Shown: positions 1 through 7,762 of the stretch, piece after piece
How positions within the stretch are numbered: position 1 is the first letter of the stretch
Layout: each line of letters opens with the position of its first letter
Source: Gp6-AA40 sp035263125
Lineage (GTDB): Bacteria; Acidobacteriota; Vicinamibacteria; Vicinamibacterales; UBA2999
Direction: 5' to 3'
Length of the DNA: 64,000 nt
NCBI GenBank assembly: GCA_035263125.1
Contig: DATFRP010000219.1
Coordinates: 6,871-70,870, forward strand
Translations under genes and position numbers: made by a program
The notes under the pieces: model-generated
The model's database searches: none
Told to the model about the DNA's origin: nothing
Seen by the model: only the letters and a program-made list of their open reading frames with translations

Positions 1-708
1 GGGCGGCGCGTCATCATGAACGCGGGGCTCGAGAGCCTCGATCTGTTCGAAGCGCCCTCGAACAACGCGGGCTCGCGGACGAGGCTGCTCGCCGATGGCG
101 ATGGGAAGTGGCCCGTGAGCCTGTCGCCCGACGGCCGATTCCTCCTCTACGTGACCAACAGCCGCCAAACGAACAACGACATCTGGGTCCTGCCGCTTCG
201 TCGACGCGGCCGGCCCTTTCCTTTTCTTCAGAGCGAGGCGTCCGAGAACTGGGCGGCGTTCTCGCCCGATGGAAAGTGGGTGGCGTTCAGTTCGACCGAG
301 GGCGGTCAGTCGGAAGTGTACGTCTCGAGGTTCCCGGCGAACGGTCGACACTGGCGCATCTCGGCCGACGGCGGCAGTCAGGCACGCTGGCGTCGCGACG
401 GCAGAGAGATCTTTTATCTCGCACCCGATCGCACAGTCATGGCGGTGTCGGTCAGGAGCTCCCGCAGCGACCTCTCGGTGGACGACTATCGCCCGCTGTT
501 CCGCGCGAACTATCCGTACGGCGCCTATCACGCGTTCGACGTCACGGCCGATGGTCAGCGTTTCCTCGTGAACACGATTGTGGTGAGCGCCGCCGACTCC
601 GTCGTCGCCAGCAGCGACACGGAGGGCACCGAGAGAGTCACGGAGTCTCTTACGCCACAAAACACACAAAACACGAGACGAGACATGGAGAAGAGGTCTC
701 AACAATGA
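1..708 (+). CDS. C-terminal part of a TolB/WD40-propeller protein, probably a receptor kinase (partial)
   Basis: The frame is open from the first base, so the N-terminus lies outside the window. What remains is a PD40/TolB-type beta-propeller, with blade motifs such as SPDGRFLLY, SPDGKWVAF and RRDGREIFYL, closing with VTADGQRFLVN. The same blades form the C-terminal half of the complete Ser/Thr kinase at 58626-61388, so this is most likely the extracytoplasmic half of a similar kinase; a stand-alone propeller is possible. The last 30-35 residues are encoded by repeat-like DNA and look like read-through into intergenic sequence. The stop overlaps the next start (ATGA). Confidence 0.75.
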   Translation, partial: GRRVIMNAGLESLDLFEAPSNNAGSRTRLLADGDGKWPVSLSPDGRFLLYVTNSRQTNNDIWVLPLRRRGRPFPFLQSEASENWAAFSPDGKWVAFSSTEGGQSEVYVSRFPANGRHWRISADGGSQARWRRDGREIFYLAPDRTVMAVSVRSSRSDLSVDDYRPLFRANYPYGAYHAFDVTADGQRFLVNTIVVSAADSVVASSDTEGTERVTESLTPQNTQNTRRDMEKRSQQ

Positions 709-923
709 CAGCCCAGGATGAACTCGTCCCGGTCTCGACATTCCGCTCGGTTGCGGATGCCCAAATCGCAAAAGGCATCCTGGATGAAGTCGGCATCCCG
801 TCGATCATCCAGTCCGACAACGCAGGCGGCATGTATCCCGCGCTCGATTCGGTCAACGTGCTGGTTCGAGCAGAAGATGCGGAAAAGGCCACGGAGGCGC
901 TGAACAGACGGCATCATCCGTGA
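705..923 (+). CDS. DUF2007-family small protein
   Basis: A 72-residue soluble protein. The pattern VSTFRSVADAQIAKGILDEVGIPSIIQSDN, then VNVLVRAEDAEKATEAL, is typical of the DUF2007 ferredoxin-like fold (putative signal transducing protein, similar to PII-type folds). The ATG overlaps the upstream stop as ATGA, and AGAGG lies about 8 bases upstream, so translation is probably coupled to the propeller gene. The start is chosen from this coupling; a much longer open frame runs upstream but is antisense-like noise. The molecular role of DUF2007 is not established. Confidence 0.75.
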   Translation: MTAQDELVPVSTFRSVADAQIAKGILDEVGIPSIIQSDNAGGMYPALDSVNVLVRAEDAEKATEALNRRHHP

Positions 924-925
924 AC

Positions 926-1034
926 TCTGCCACGGAGATCACGAAGATCACCGATGGAATGTGGCCACGGAGAACACGGAGAACACGGAGTCTTGGCCAC
1001 GAGGAACACAAAGATGATCTTCGTGGCCTTCGAT
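926..1034. repeat. ACGGAG-type purine-rich repeat tract with inverted ends
   Basis: Tandem units of the CACGGAGAA kind lie between the ends of two convergent genes. CACGAAGATCA near the left end is repeated in inverse orientation as TGATCTTCGTG at the right end, so the tract can fold into a hairpin. It may act as a bidirectional 3' boundary. Similar tracts occur at 4931-5047, 18978-19119 and 35657-35847. Confidence 0.6.
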
Positions 1035-1532
1035 TCAGCGAGGCGTCCCGAAGACTTGCACGTAATAGGGTCGCCCGGCGGAGTCCCGCGCATATCCGGC
1101 ACCGATCTCGCGGAACGCGCTGTTGAGGATGTTGGCGCGGTGACCCGACGAGTGCATCCACGCGTCGACGACGGCAGCGGCACTCGATTGGCCCATGGCG
1201 ATGTTCTCGCCGTAGGTCGACCACCGGTACCCGACCGCCGCCAGACGATCGGCCGGCGTCGGATACTGTGCGCCCGGCAGTTCGTGCTCCATCCGGCCAA
1301 GCTGCGCCATCTGATCGGCCTGCAGCTGCGCGGCCTGCATCAACTGCGCGCTCGTGCGAAAGGCGGCGATCCCCGCGTTGGCCCGTTCGGCGTTGGTGAG
1401 TTCGACGATCGACGAGGCCACTGGCCCGCCGTCGCCGCCCGGCGGTACCTCCGTCGGGCTGGCGGGGGTGGCGCAGGCGCACGACGCGACAAGCAGCCAG
1501 ACAAGCGATGTCCGCCGGAGATAGATAGCCAT
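1035..1532 (-). CDS. CAP/SCP-domain secreted lipoprotein
   Basis: 165 residues. The N-terminus is hydrophobic and ends in VASC, a lipobox-like site, so the protein is probably exported and lipidated. A bacterial CAP (cysteine-rich secretory/pathogenesis-related) domain follows: LTNAERANAG at the start, GENIAMG in the middle, and AWMHSSGHRANILN with IGAGYA near the end. These carry the His/Glu residues of the CAP cavity. The internal ATG at 1532 is preferred because it places the signal peptide at the N-terminus; the upstream in-frame ATG would bury it. The biochemical activity of bacterial CAP proteins is mostly unknown. Confidence 0.85.
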   Translation of the reverse strand: MAIYLRRTSLVWLLVASCACATPASPTEVPPGGDGGPVASSIVELTNAERANAGIAAFRTSAQLMQAAQLQADQMAQLGRMEHELPGAQYPTPADRLAAVGYRWSTYGENIAMGQSSAAAVVDAWMHSSGHRANILNSAFREIGAGYARDSAGRPYYVQVFGTPR

Positions 1533-1724
1533 GGCAGTCAGCGGGAGTTGCAAGCGACGGGCCGCAAACAGAACCCGGGTTTGTGGCGTATTCCCGAACA
1601 GAGCGCCCGCCGTATTTTGGCGCTTGAACACCATTTTGTGAATCGCTTACGCTTGCGCCACAATACGTGGCCGTTATCGGTAGTACTTATCAGTGGATAC
1701 CCTCCACCTGGAGACGAGTTCGAG

Positions 1725-2120
1725 ATGCGACGCCTGATAGTCACTTTTGTGTTCTTCGCCGCCTGCCTGGCCGTTGCCCCCGTGCGCGCACAGGAAGGGC
1801 ATCCACTCAAGGGGTCCTGGATCGGGACCTGGGGACCGAGCAAGGTGCACAGCGCCGACCTGCTCGTCATCCTCAACTGGGATGGCAAAGCCATCAGCGG
1901 GATGATCAACCCGGGCACCGACGACATCCCCCTCAAGAACGCCTCGCTCAACCCGGACGGGTGGGTGGTGCACTTCGAGGCCGACGCCAAGGACAAGGCC
2001 GGCCCGATCAATTACGTCTTCGACGGCAAGATCGAAGGGCTCGCCTTCCACAACCGATCGATCACCGGCACGTGGAAGAGCCAGCGCGAGAGCGGCCAGT
2101 TCAAGCTGCAGCGGCAGTAG
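1725..2120 (+). CDS. Secreted protein of unknown function
   Basis: 131 residues with a clear signal peptide (MRRLIVTFVFFAACLAVAPVRAQ). The mature part is a compact beta-rich domain (GSWIGTWGPSK, DLLVILNWDGKAISGMINPG, SITGTWKSQRESGQFKLQRQ), lipocalin-like in character. I do not recognise a named family. The start at 1725 has a GGAG about 12 bases upstream and gives the signal peptide. It lies 13 bases before the DUF6152 gene at 2134 and probably shares its transcript, which suggests a role with that secreted cluster. Confidence 0.7.
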   Translation: MRRLIVTFVFFAACLAVAPVRAQEGHPLKGSWIGTWGPSKVHSADLLVILNWDGKAISGMINPGTDDIPLKNASLNPDGWVVHFEADAKDKAGPINYVFDGKIEGLAFHNRSITGTWKSQRESGQFKLQRQ

Positions 2121-2133
2121 CGGGCAGACATCC

Positions 2134-3249
2134 ATGAAATCGATAGCCAAGGCCACGCTCGCGCTCGTTCTCCTGGCTGCAGCGCCGATCGCTGCGCATC
2201 ACGCGATCTCCGCGAAGTTCGACGACAAGAAAGCGACGACGCTCGAAGGCGTCGTGACGCTCGTCGACTGGAGAAATCCTCACGCGCACATCTTCATGAA
2301 CGTGAAAGATCCGAAGGGCACGGGCACGCTCAATTGGGCGGTCGAGCTCGAGAGCCCCATCGATCTGCAGGAAGGCGGCTGGAACCGCGACACGCTGAAG
2401 CCTGGTGACCGCATCACGGTGAAGGGCATCTCCGCCCGTGACGGCAGCCGTCAGGTGTGGGGCGATTCGGTCGTCGTGACCGCCACCGGACGCCGCGTGC
2501 TCAACGTCAACCTCACCCCGCCCGCGGCGCCACTGCAGGCGCGGCCGACACCGCGTTGGCCCGACAAGCAGCCGCGGCTCGGAGCGATTCCGGGCGGCGT
2601 CCAGGGCTATTGGGCCTGGCCAAGTTCCACCGTGCTGATGGAACAGGGCACCAACATCAAGATGGACGCGTGGGGTCTGCTCGCGAACATCAATGACGCG
2701 GCGAAAGTAGCCCCGATGCAGCCCTGGGCACAGGCGTTATACCGGTCCCGGCAGAGTCGTTTTCTGCAGGACGATCCGATGTACCTGAACTGCAAACCGC
2801 CCGGCGGGCCGCGCCAGTTCGAGCTGCGCTACGGCGTCCAGTTCGTGGAAGACCGGGAACGGCAGCGCATTTTCGTGCTGATTGGCAGCGGAAACAGCAA
2901 TTACCGCATCATGTACACCGACGGCCGAGGCCATGCCGGACAGGTCGGCGGCGACGATGACAACCCGCTCTATTACGGCCGGTCGGTGGCAAAATGGGAG
3001 GGCGACACGCTGACGGTGGATACCCGGGGGTTCAACGAAGACTTCTGGTTCACCAACGGAGGACTGCCCCACACCGAGCAGCTGAAGCTGATCGAGAAAT
3101 TTACGCGCACCGACTTCGACACGATGAAGTACGAAGTCACAGTCGACGACCCTGGGGCGTATACACGACCGTGGTCCGATTCGTGGACGCTTCGCTGGGT
3201 TGCAGGCGTGGAACTACCACGGCATTTGTGTCAGGAGAATCGGCCATAA
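2134..3249 (+). CDS. DUF6152 domain fused to an acidobacterial secreted partner domain
   Basis: 371 residues with a signal peptide ending AAHHA. Residues 22-125 are a DUF6152 domain (HHAISAKFD, LEGVVTLVDWRNPHAHIFMNV, LKPGDRITVKG). Residues 140-371 are a second domain shared with the genes at 4037, 5670 and 12547: PWAQALY, CKPPGGPRQFE, IMYTDGRGH, YYGRSVAKWEGDTLTVDT, GGLPHTEQLK, VDDPGAYTRPW. The function of both domains is unknown. The fusion, next to separate copies of each domain, suggests they work together in the periplasm. The C-terminus is about 25 residues shorter than in the copy at 4037. Confidence 0.8.
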   Translation: MKSIAKATLALVLLAAAPIAAHHAISAKFDDKKATTLEGVVTLVDWRNPHAHIFMNVKDPKGTGTLNWAVELESPIDLQEGGWNRDTLKPGDRITVKGISARDGSRQVWGDSVVVTATGRRVLNVNLTPPAAPLQARPTPRWPDKQPRLGAIPGGVQGYWAWPSSTVLMEQGTNIKMDAWGLLANINDAAKVAPMQPWAQALYRSRQSRFLQDDPMYLNCKPPGGPRQFELRYGVQFVEDRERQRIFVLIGSGNSNYRIMYTDGRGHAGQVGGDDDNPLYYGRSVAKWEGDTLTVDTRGFNEDFWFTNGGLPHTEQLKLIEKFTRTDFDTMKYEVTVDDPGAYTRPWSDSWTLRWVAGVELPRHLCQENRP

Positions 3250-3263
3250 CGGTCGTAACATAT

Positions 3264-3353
3264 CAGTTCAAGGGTTCAGGGTTCATAGTTCGGGTTCAGG
3301 GTTCATAGGTCCGGTTCAGGGTTCCAGTTCCAGGTTCAGGAGTTCATAAGTTC
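3264..3353. repeat. GGGTTCA direct-repeat tract
   Basis: Short direct repeats of GGGTTCAGGGTTCATA and shortened variants fill most of the gap between two co-directional secreted-protein genes. No coding potential or strong stem is seen. This is probably simple-sequence intergenic DNA of the kind that grows by slippage. Confidence 0.6.
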
Positions 3354-3381
3354 GTAGGCGCAGGTTGACGGAGGGATTCAG

Positions 3382-3804
3382 ATGAGGGCGTACATACTGG
3401 CTGGTCTGATCGCAGCGGGCGTGATGCTGACAGCGAACACCGCGATCGCGCACCACTCGTTCGCGGCGGAATTCGATGCCAACAAGCCGATCACACTGAC
3501 GGGCGTCGTCACCAAAGTCGAGTGGACCAATCCGCACGTGTGGTTCTACATCAACGTGAAGGATCCCAAGACCGGCGAGGTGACGAACTGGGGCGCCGAG
3601 ATGGGACCTCCGCACGGCTTGCAGCGCCGTGGCTGGCGTCGAGAGACGCTGAAGATCGGTGAACAGGTGACGGTCGCTGGATCGCTGGCGAAGAACGGCA
3701 GCAAGCGCATGAACGCACGAACGGTCACGCTTGTTGCGACGGGTGCGCGTCCGGGCGAAACGCTCGACGCAGCCTCGAGCCAGGGCGGCGACAACCAGAA
3801 CTAG
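3382..3804 (+). CDS. DUF6152-family secreted protein
   Basis: 140 residues. The signal peptide (MRAYILAGLIAAGVMLTANTAIA) is followed directly by HHSFAAEFD and the DUF6152 core (ITLTGVVTKVEWTNPHVWFYINV, LKIGEQVTVAGSLAKNG, MNARTVTL). This is the stand-alone form of the N-terminal domain of the gene at 2134. GGAGG sits 8 bases before the ATG. The first of three consecutive secreted-protein genes (3382, 3822, 4037) with short spacers, probably one operon. The paired histidines right after the cleavage site could bind metal; this is inference only. Confidence 0.8.
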   Translation: MRAYILAGLIAAGVMLTANTAIAHHSFAAEFDANKPITLTGVVTKVEWTNPHVWFYINVKDPKTGEVTNWGAEMGPPHGLQRRGWRRETLKIGEQVTVAGSLAKNGSKRMNARTVTLVATGARPGETLDAASSQGGDNQN

Positions 3805-3821
3805 TCCAGCACGCACAACAC

Positions 3822-4028
3822 ATGCGAGCGCGTGTTCCGCTCGTAGCCGGGGCGTTGGTGTGTCTCGTGATGCCGCTGCCCGCGCAGCAGTCGCAAGACA
3901 CACCATCGTTCCTGACACGGTCGCGTCCGCGCGTCCAGGTGGGAGTCACTCAGCAAGCCAACTACGTGCACACGCTGAAGGTCGATTCGAACGCACCGGT
4001 CGACCGCAGCCGCTCGATCATTCCGTAA
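3822..4028 (+). CDS. Small secreted protein, possibly a collapsed paralog of its neighbour
   Basis: 68 residues: signal peptide (MRARVPLVAGALVCLVMPLPAQ), then a short polar segment. PRVQVGV in the middle matches PSVQVGV near the mature N-terminus of the 4037 product, and the C-terminal VDRSRSIIP matches that protein's C-terminal VDRSTLIIP. It therefore looks like a version of the 4037 gene with the entire conserved core removed. It may be a genuine small protein or a decaying remnant. It lies 17 bases after the DUF6152 gene and 8 before the 4037 gene. Confidence 0.5.
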   Translation: MRARVPLVAGALVCLVMPLPAQQSQDTPSFLTRSRPRVQVGVTQQANYVHTLKVDSNAPVDRSRSIIP

Positions 4029-4036
4029 GGCGTCTC

Positions 4037-4921
4037 ATGCGACACACGCTGACGTTTGTTGCCGCCGCGTTGCTGTTCGTTTCACCGCTCCTCACCAATC
4101 GCATCGCCGGACAGCAGGATCAGCCGCAGGCGCAGCCTCAGCGGCCGAGCGTGCAGGTCGGCGTCCCCGAAGGACGCGCGGGTGGCGCGCGTCAGGGCGG
4201 ACAGGGACGAGGACGTCAGGCGGGACCGCCCAAGCCCACGCCGCGCTACGCCGATGGCAAGGTGATGCTCGGTGGTTCGACACCGACTGAAAAGGGCGTG
4301 TGGCTGCCGGGCACCGTGATTGCGAATCCGCTCGGGATGAAGGACACGCCGTTCCAGCCGTGGGCAAAGGCGCTCTTCGCCGATCGCCAGAACAACGAGC
4401 TCGAGCCGCACACACGATGCAAGCCGTCAGGTGTGTCGCGACAGTTCCTGACACCGTACGGCGTCGAGTTCGTCGAACTGCCCGAGCTCGATCGTCTGTT
4501 CATCTTCGACATCGGCGGGCCGCACACCTACCGCACCGTCTACATGGATGGCCGCACACATCCGGCCCATCCGGATCCGAGCTATTACGGACATTCGATC
4601 GGCTGGTGGAACGGCGACACGCTCGTGATCGATACGATCGGCTTCAACGAAGGCTTCTGGATGGATCGCGATGGGCTGCCGCATACCGAGCAGCTGCACA
4701 CGATCGAAAAGTTCACCCGCACCGATTTCTCGACCCTGAGATACGAGCTCACCGTCGATGATCCCGGCGCGTATACCAAGCCGTTCAGCGGCGCCGCGAA
4801 TCTGCGATGGGAAGCCGGCACGGAGCTGTTCGAGTACGTCTGCCAGCAGTCGAACTACGCGCCCGAGCTGATGGTCGGCGAGCACGGCAAAGTCGATCGC
4901 AGCACGTTGATCATTCCCTGA
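4037..4921 (+). CDS. Secreted paralog-family protein (partner domain of DUF6152)
   Basis: 294 residues with a signal peptide (residues 1-25), then a Gln/Gly-rich linker. The conserved domain follows: PWAKALFADRQ, RCKPSGVSRQF, YRTVYMDGRTH, YYGHSIGWWNGDTLVIDTIGFNEGFW, GLPHTEQLH, RTDFSTLRYELTVDDPGAYTKPF, FEYVCQQSNYAPELM. It matches the C-terminal half of the 2134 product and the proteins at 5670 and 12547. The family is abundant in acidobacterial genomes but has no assigned function. The internal ATG at 4037 is chosen because it begins the signal peptide. It closes the operon and is followed by a long palindrome. Confidence 0.8.
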   Translation: MRHTLTFVAAALLFVSPLLTNRIAGQQDQPQAQPQRPSVQVGVPEGRAGGARQGGQGRGRQAGPPKPTPRYADGKVMLGGSTPTEKGVWLPGTVIANPLGMKDTPFQPWAKALFADRQNNELEPHTRCKPSGVSRQFLTPYGVEFVELPELDRLFIFDIGGPHTYRTVYMDGRTHPAHPDPSYYGHSIGWWNGDTLVIDTIGFNEGFWMDRDGLPHTEQLHTIEKFTRTDFSTLRYELTVDDPGAYTKPFSGAANLRWEAGTELFEYVCQQSNYAPELMVGEHGKVDRSTLIIP

Positions 4922-4930
4922 TCTTAGAGG

Positions 4931-5047
4931 GAACGGAGAAGACGGAGGAAACGGATTAACAGGAGAAACGGAAAAACGGAGATCAATCTCTTCTCTCCGT
5001 TCCTCCGTTGCTCCTGTTAGTCCGTTTCCTCCGTCATCTCCGTTACC
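4931..5047. repeat. Long imperfect palindrome of ACGGAG units between convergent genes
   Basis: Left arm 4931-4981 and right arm 4992-5047 are reverse complements over about 50 bases with few mismatches; both contain AACAGGAG flanked by ACGGAG units. It sits exactly between the 3' ends of two convergent genes, so it may act as a bidirectional terminator or mRNA 3' stabiliser. The same sequence unit recurs at 35657-35847, which shows a dispersed family. Confidence 0.75.
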
Positions 5048-5058
5048 TGCGTCGGACG

Positions 5059-5664
5059 TTACTTGCCCTCACGCCACATCAGGTAGTTGCGCACGCCCAG
5101 CACGTTGATCTCGTGGACCATCACGAATCCGAAGCGACGGTAGAACCGGACGTTCTCGGAGCGGTCGGTTTCGAGATAACCGGCGGCGCCCGTGCGATCG
5201 AGCTCGTGCGAGTACTCCTCCATGAGACGCTGCCCGACCCCGGAGCCCTGCGCCTCGGGAGCGACACCGATCGGGCCCAGATGCGTGTGGGGCTTCTGCG
5301 GATCGCGCATCGCCCAGGCGGCAAGCCAGACATTGACGCGCATGGCCGACGGACCGCCGAAACCGGACCACATGCGCGGCACCAGGCGGACCTTTTCCAT
5401 CACGGAGAACTGGCAGTGCGGCGAGTGGACCCAGTGAATCACGCCGATGATGCGCTCGCCGTCGAGCGCGACGAGCATCCGGCCCTTCATTGCGCCGAGC
5501 GCGGTGTGAAAGAAGGCTTCGTTGCGAGCGAGCCGATCGGGGCCGAACACCGCCACGTGCATCGGGTTGGTGACGAAGGCGCGCGCCAGCACGCGCGACG
5601 CCTCCTCGTGCATGCGGGGAGCGTACGGTTCAATACGAGCCAACCGGCCGTCGAAAGCAGCCAC
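5059..5664 (-). CDS. GNAT-family N-acetyltransferase
   Basis: About 201 residues from a GTG at 5664. The GNAT fold is clear: strand RIEPY and helix HEEASRVLARAF at the start, LVALDGERIIGVIHWV, HLGPIGVAPEAQGSGVGQRLMEEY (acetyl-CoA pyrophosphate loop, Q/GxGxG/A type), and FYRRFGFVMVHEINVLG. An ATG at 5613 would remove the first beta strand, so the GTG is preferred, although no strong ribosome-binding site is seen. Substrate unknown. It starts 6 bases after the stop of the secreted-protein gene at 5670 and probably shares its transcript. Confidence 0.8.
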   Translation of the reverse strand: MAAFDGRLARIEPYAPRMHEEASRVLARAFVTNPMHVAVFGPDRLARNEAFFHTALGAMKGRMLVALDGERIIGVIHWVHSPHCQFSVMEKVRLVPRMWSGFGGPSAMRVNVWLAAWAMRDPQKPHTHLGPIGVAPEAQGSGVGQRLMEEYSHELDRTGAAGYLETDRSENVRFYRRFGFVMVHEINVLGVRNYLMWREGK

Positions 5665-5669
5665 CCAGA

Positions 5670-6539
5670 TTATTTGGCCAGATGCTTGGAGGACTGCTCG
5701 TTCTCGTTGCAGATGAACTCGATCATCTCGGTGTCCAGCATGATGCGATGGTTCACGCGCACGGTGAACGGCTTCGTGTACGCCTTGGGATCGTCGATGG
5801 TGACCTCGATCTGCATGGTGCCGAAATTCGGCCGGCGGAAGCGCTCGGTCATCTTGAGCGCATCCGTGTACGGACTGCCGTTCACATCGAGCCACCCCGC
5901 GCGCTCGTCGCCGCGGAAATTGGTCGTTTCGACCACGAGCGTGTCGTTGCCTTCCCACCAGCCTCGCGAGTAGCCGAACCACCAGGGCGTCGGATCGTTG
6001 TTGGGCGCCGGCCGGCCGTCCATGTAGATGTAGCGGAGCCCGTAGTTCGACTCGTACGTGATCAGCATCAGGTTCTTGGTCTGTACGATCTGTCGCGGCT
6101 GTGGATGATTGTGGTACTGCATCAGGCCGATCGGAAGGCACCACACGTCCGGGTTGTCCTTGCTGTTGTCGGACATCCGCTTCTTCTTGAGATCAGCGGC
6201 CCAGGGCTGCAGCGGCAGCGGGTAGCCACGGCCCGCGACTTCGAAGAACTGTGAATTCGGGATCGCATTTGGATCGGGCGGCGGAGGCGGAGTGGCCGGC
6301 GCGCCGTTCGGGCCCGCGCCTCGGCCTCGCCCACCGCCACCACCACCGCCAAGCTGCCAGATTCCGGAGAAATCGACCTTGCCATCGGGCGTTCGGGGCG
6401 TGGGCGCATCCAGGATCGGCTTGCCGTCGGCGGTGCGCGGAACACCGGGCGTGGGATACGAAGGCCATTGCGCGCCAACCGACACCGACAGGGAGAGGGC
6501 GATCGCGATCGCGGCCGCCGTCCGGGACACAGTCTTCAT
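5670..6539 (-). CDS. Secreted paralog-family protein with Gly/Pro-rich linker
   Basis: 289 residues. Signal peptide MKTVSRTAAAIAIALSLSVSVGA, then PDGKVDFSGIWQL, a glycine run and a proline run (about residues 64-90). The conserved domain follows: PLQPWAADL, NPDVWCLPIG, LRYIYMDGRPA, WWFGYSRGWWEGNDTLVVETTNF, FRRPNFGTMQIEVTIDDPKAYTKPF. It shares its architecture with the genes at 2134, 4037 and 12547, and has the 'PDFSGIW' preface common in this family. The function is unknown; a periplasmic location is expected. Confidence 0.8.
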   Translation of the reverse strand: MKTVSRTAAAIAIALSLSVSVGAQWPSYPTPGVPRTADGKPILDAPTPRTPDGKVDFSGIWQLGGGGGGGRGRGAGPNGAPATPPPPPDPNAIPNSQFFEVAGRGYPLPLQPWAADLKKKRMSDNSKDNPDVWCLPIGLMQYHNHPQPRQIVQTKNLMLITYESNYGLRYIYMDGRPAPNNDPTPWWFGYSRGWWEGNDTLVVETTNFRGDERAGWLDVNGSPYTDALKMTERFRRPNFGTMQIEVTIDDPKAYTKPFTVRVNHRIMLDTEMIEFICNENEQSSKHLAK

Positions 6540-6607
6540 TCAGCCTCCTGAGTGAGCCACACGAGTCTAGCGATTGACAGCGATGAAGTCTACGTGCGCG
6601 TTTTGCA

Positions 6608-7078
6608 TTACAACTGCACGTTCACCTGCGCGAGATGATGATGCAGATGTGCGACGTAGTCTTCCGCGACGAAGGCGAGCGTCACCGGCTGATTCGCGCC
6701 GACCGTGCAGCGAACGCGTGCCTTGTCGGCGGGAATCCGTTCGATGACATGTGCCAGATGCAGGTTGTAGGCGTGCCAGAGTGTCGTCAGATCGCGCCAT
6801 GAGCGCGACGCGTATCCCTGACACTCCACCCAGTGGTCCTGCGCATACCCGGGCGAAATGAGCTCGGCGCCCTGTTGCGCGCGCACGAAGCGTTGATGGT
6901 TGTTGGCCGCGGAGTCGATCAGATGTCCAATCACCTGCTTCGGCGACCACTTGCCTGGGGCGCGAGGCGTTGCAGCGTCGGCATCGCTCAACGCCTGCAA
7001 TTTCGGCAGCGCGACATCGAGCGTGCGCCGCAACTCGGCAGCAACGGACGGAAACGGAGGTCTCTCTTCTGGCGCCAT
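6608..7078 (-). CDS. DinB-fold protein
   Basis: 156 residues. The DinB/YfiT four-helix-bundle signature is visible: GKWSPKQVIGHLIDSAANNHQRF and, near the end, VAEDYVAHLHHHLAQVNVQL, which supply the usual metal-binding histidine triad. The ATG at 7078 is chosen over an upstream one because the extra residues look non-conserved. DinB-family proteins include thiol transferases and stress-induced proteins of unknown substrate. One of four DinB-type genes in the window (6608, 21848, 32797, 48216). Confidence 0.8.
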   Translation of the reverse strand: MAPEERPPFPSVAAELRRTLDVALPKLQALSDADAATPRAPGKWSPKQVIGHLIDSAANNHQRFVRAQQGAELISPGYAQDHWVECQGYASRSWRDLTTLWHAYNLHLAHVIERIPADKARVRCTVGANQPVTLAFVAEDYVAHLHHHLAQVNVQL

Positions 7079-7209
7079 ACCCGACTTATGTTGCCACGAC
7101 GAAGAACAACCGAGAGGCGGAACAGACAACCGATGGTCAGCACCGATGTGACGAGGAGTGGTACGATTGCTGCTCGTCGCGCGTTGACTCCGGATCCTCG
7201 GGAGGCGTT

Positions 7210-7692
7210 ATGCGTGATCTGAGCCGGGTCCTCCTCGCCGTCGCAGTTCTCATCGCGGCACCCACGATACACGCGCAGGGCCCCGCGCATCCTGCACAGG
7301 ATCTTCAGATCGGCGTCTGGCAGGTCGATCTGGAGAAGTCGCGCTATTACCCGGGTCCGCCCCCGCTCAGCGAGACACGCACGTTCACGCGCGAAAAGGA
7401 CGGGGTGACAGGGACGGTCGTCAGGAGGCGTGCCGACGGCCGGGAAGAGCGGATCGAGTATCGCGCCGACTACGACATGGAATACCCGGTGTCAGGGACC
7501 GACGCGTACGATGCGGTGAAGTTCAAGCGCATCGACGCCTACACGTCTGATGCGGTGCTGTCACACGCAGGTCGCGTGTTCGGAACCGCCCGGCGTGTGA
7601 TCTCGCCCGACGGGCGGACGATGACGATCACGTTCCGCCAGGAAGATCCCTCCCTCGTGAGAAATGTCGTCGTGTATCGGAAGGTTCAGTAG
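7210..7692 (+). CDS. Secreted protein of unknown function
   Basis: 160 residues with a signal peptide (MRDLSRVLLAVAVLIAAPTIHA). The mature part begins IGVWQVDLEKSRYYPGPPPLSETRTF and continues with beta-rich segments (RRVISPDGRTMTITFRQ). That 'xGxWxxDxxKSxxxPGPP' opening is a common acidobacterial secreted-protein pattern without a known function. GGAGG is placed 5 bases before the ATG. It is transcribed divergently from the DinB gene at 6608 and convergently with the carbonic anhydrase. Confidence 0.75.
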   Translation: MRDLSRVLLAVAVLIAAPTIHAQGPAHPAQDLQIGVWQVDLEKSRYYPGPPPLSETRTFTREKDGVTGTVVRRRADGREERIEYRADYDMEYPVSGTDAYDAVKFKRIDAYTSDAVLSHAGRVFGTARRVISPDGRTMTITFRQEDPSLVRNVVVYRKVQ

Positions 7693-7762
7693 CAATCGCG
7701 CACCGACCCGGATACGGGATCGCACCGACAGAATGCAGGCTCGCACCGACCTGGATTCAGGA

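Noticed and set aside
5008..5973. A 321-codon plus-strand open frame
   Set aside because: It lies opposite the GNAT gene and part of the secreted-protein gene at 5670, whose motifs are unambiguous.
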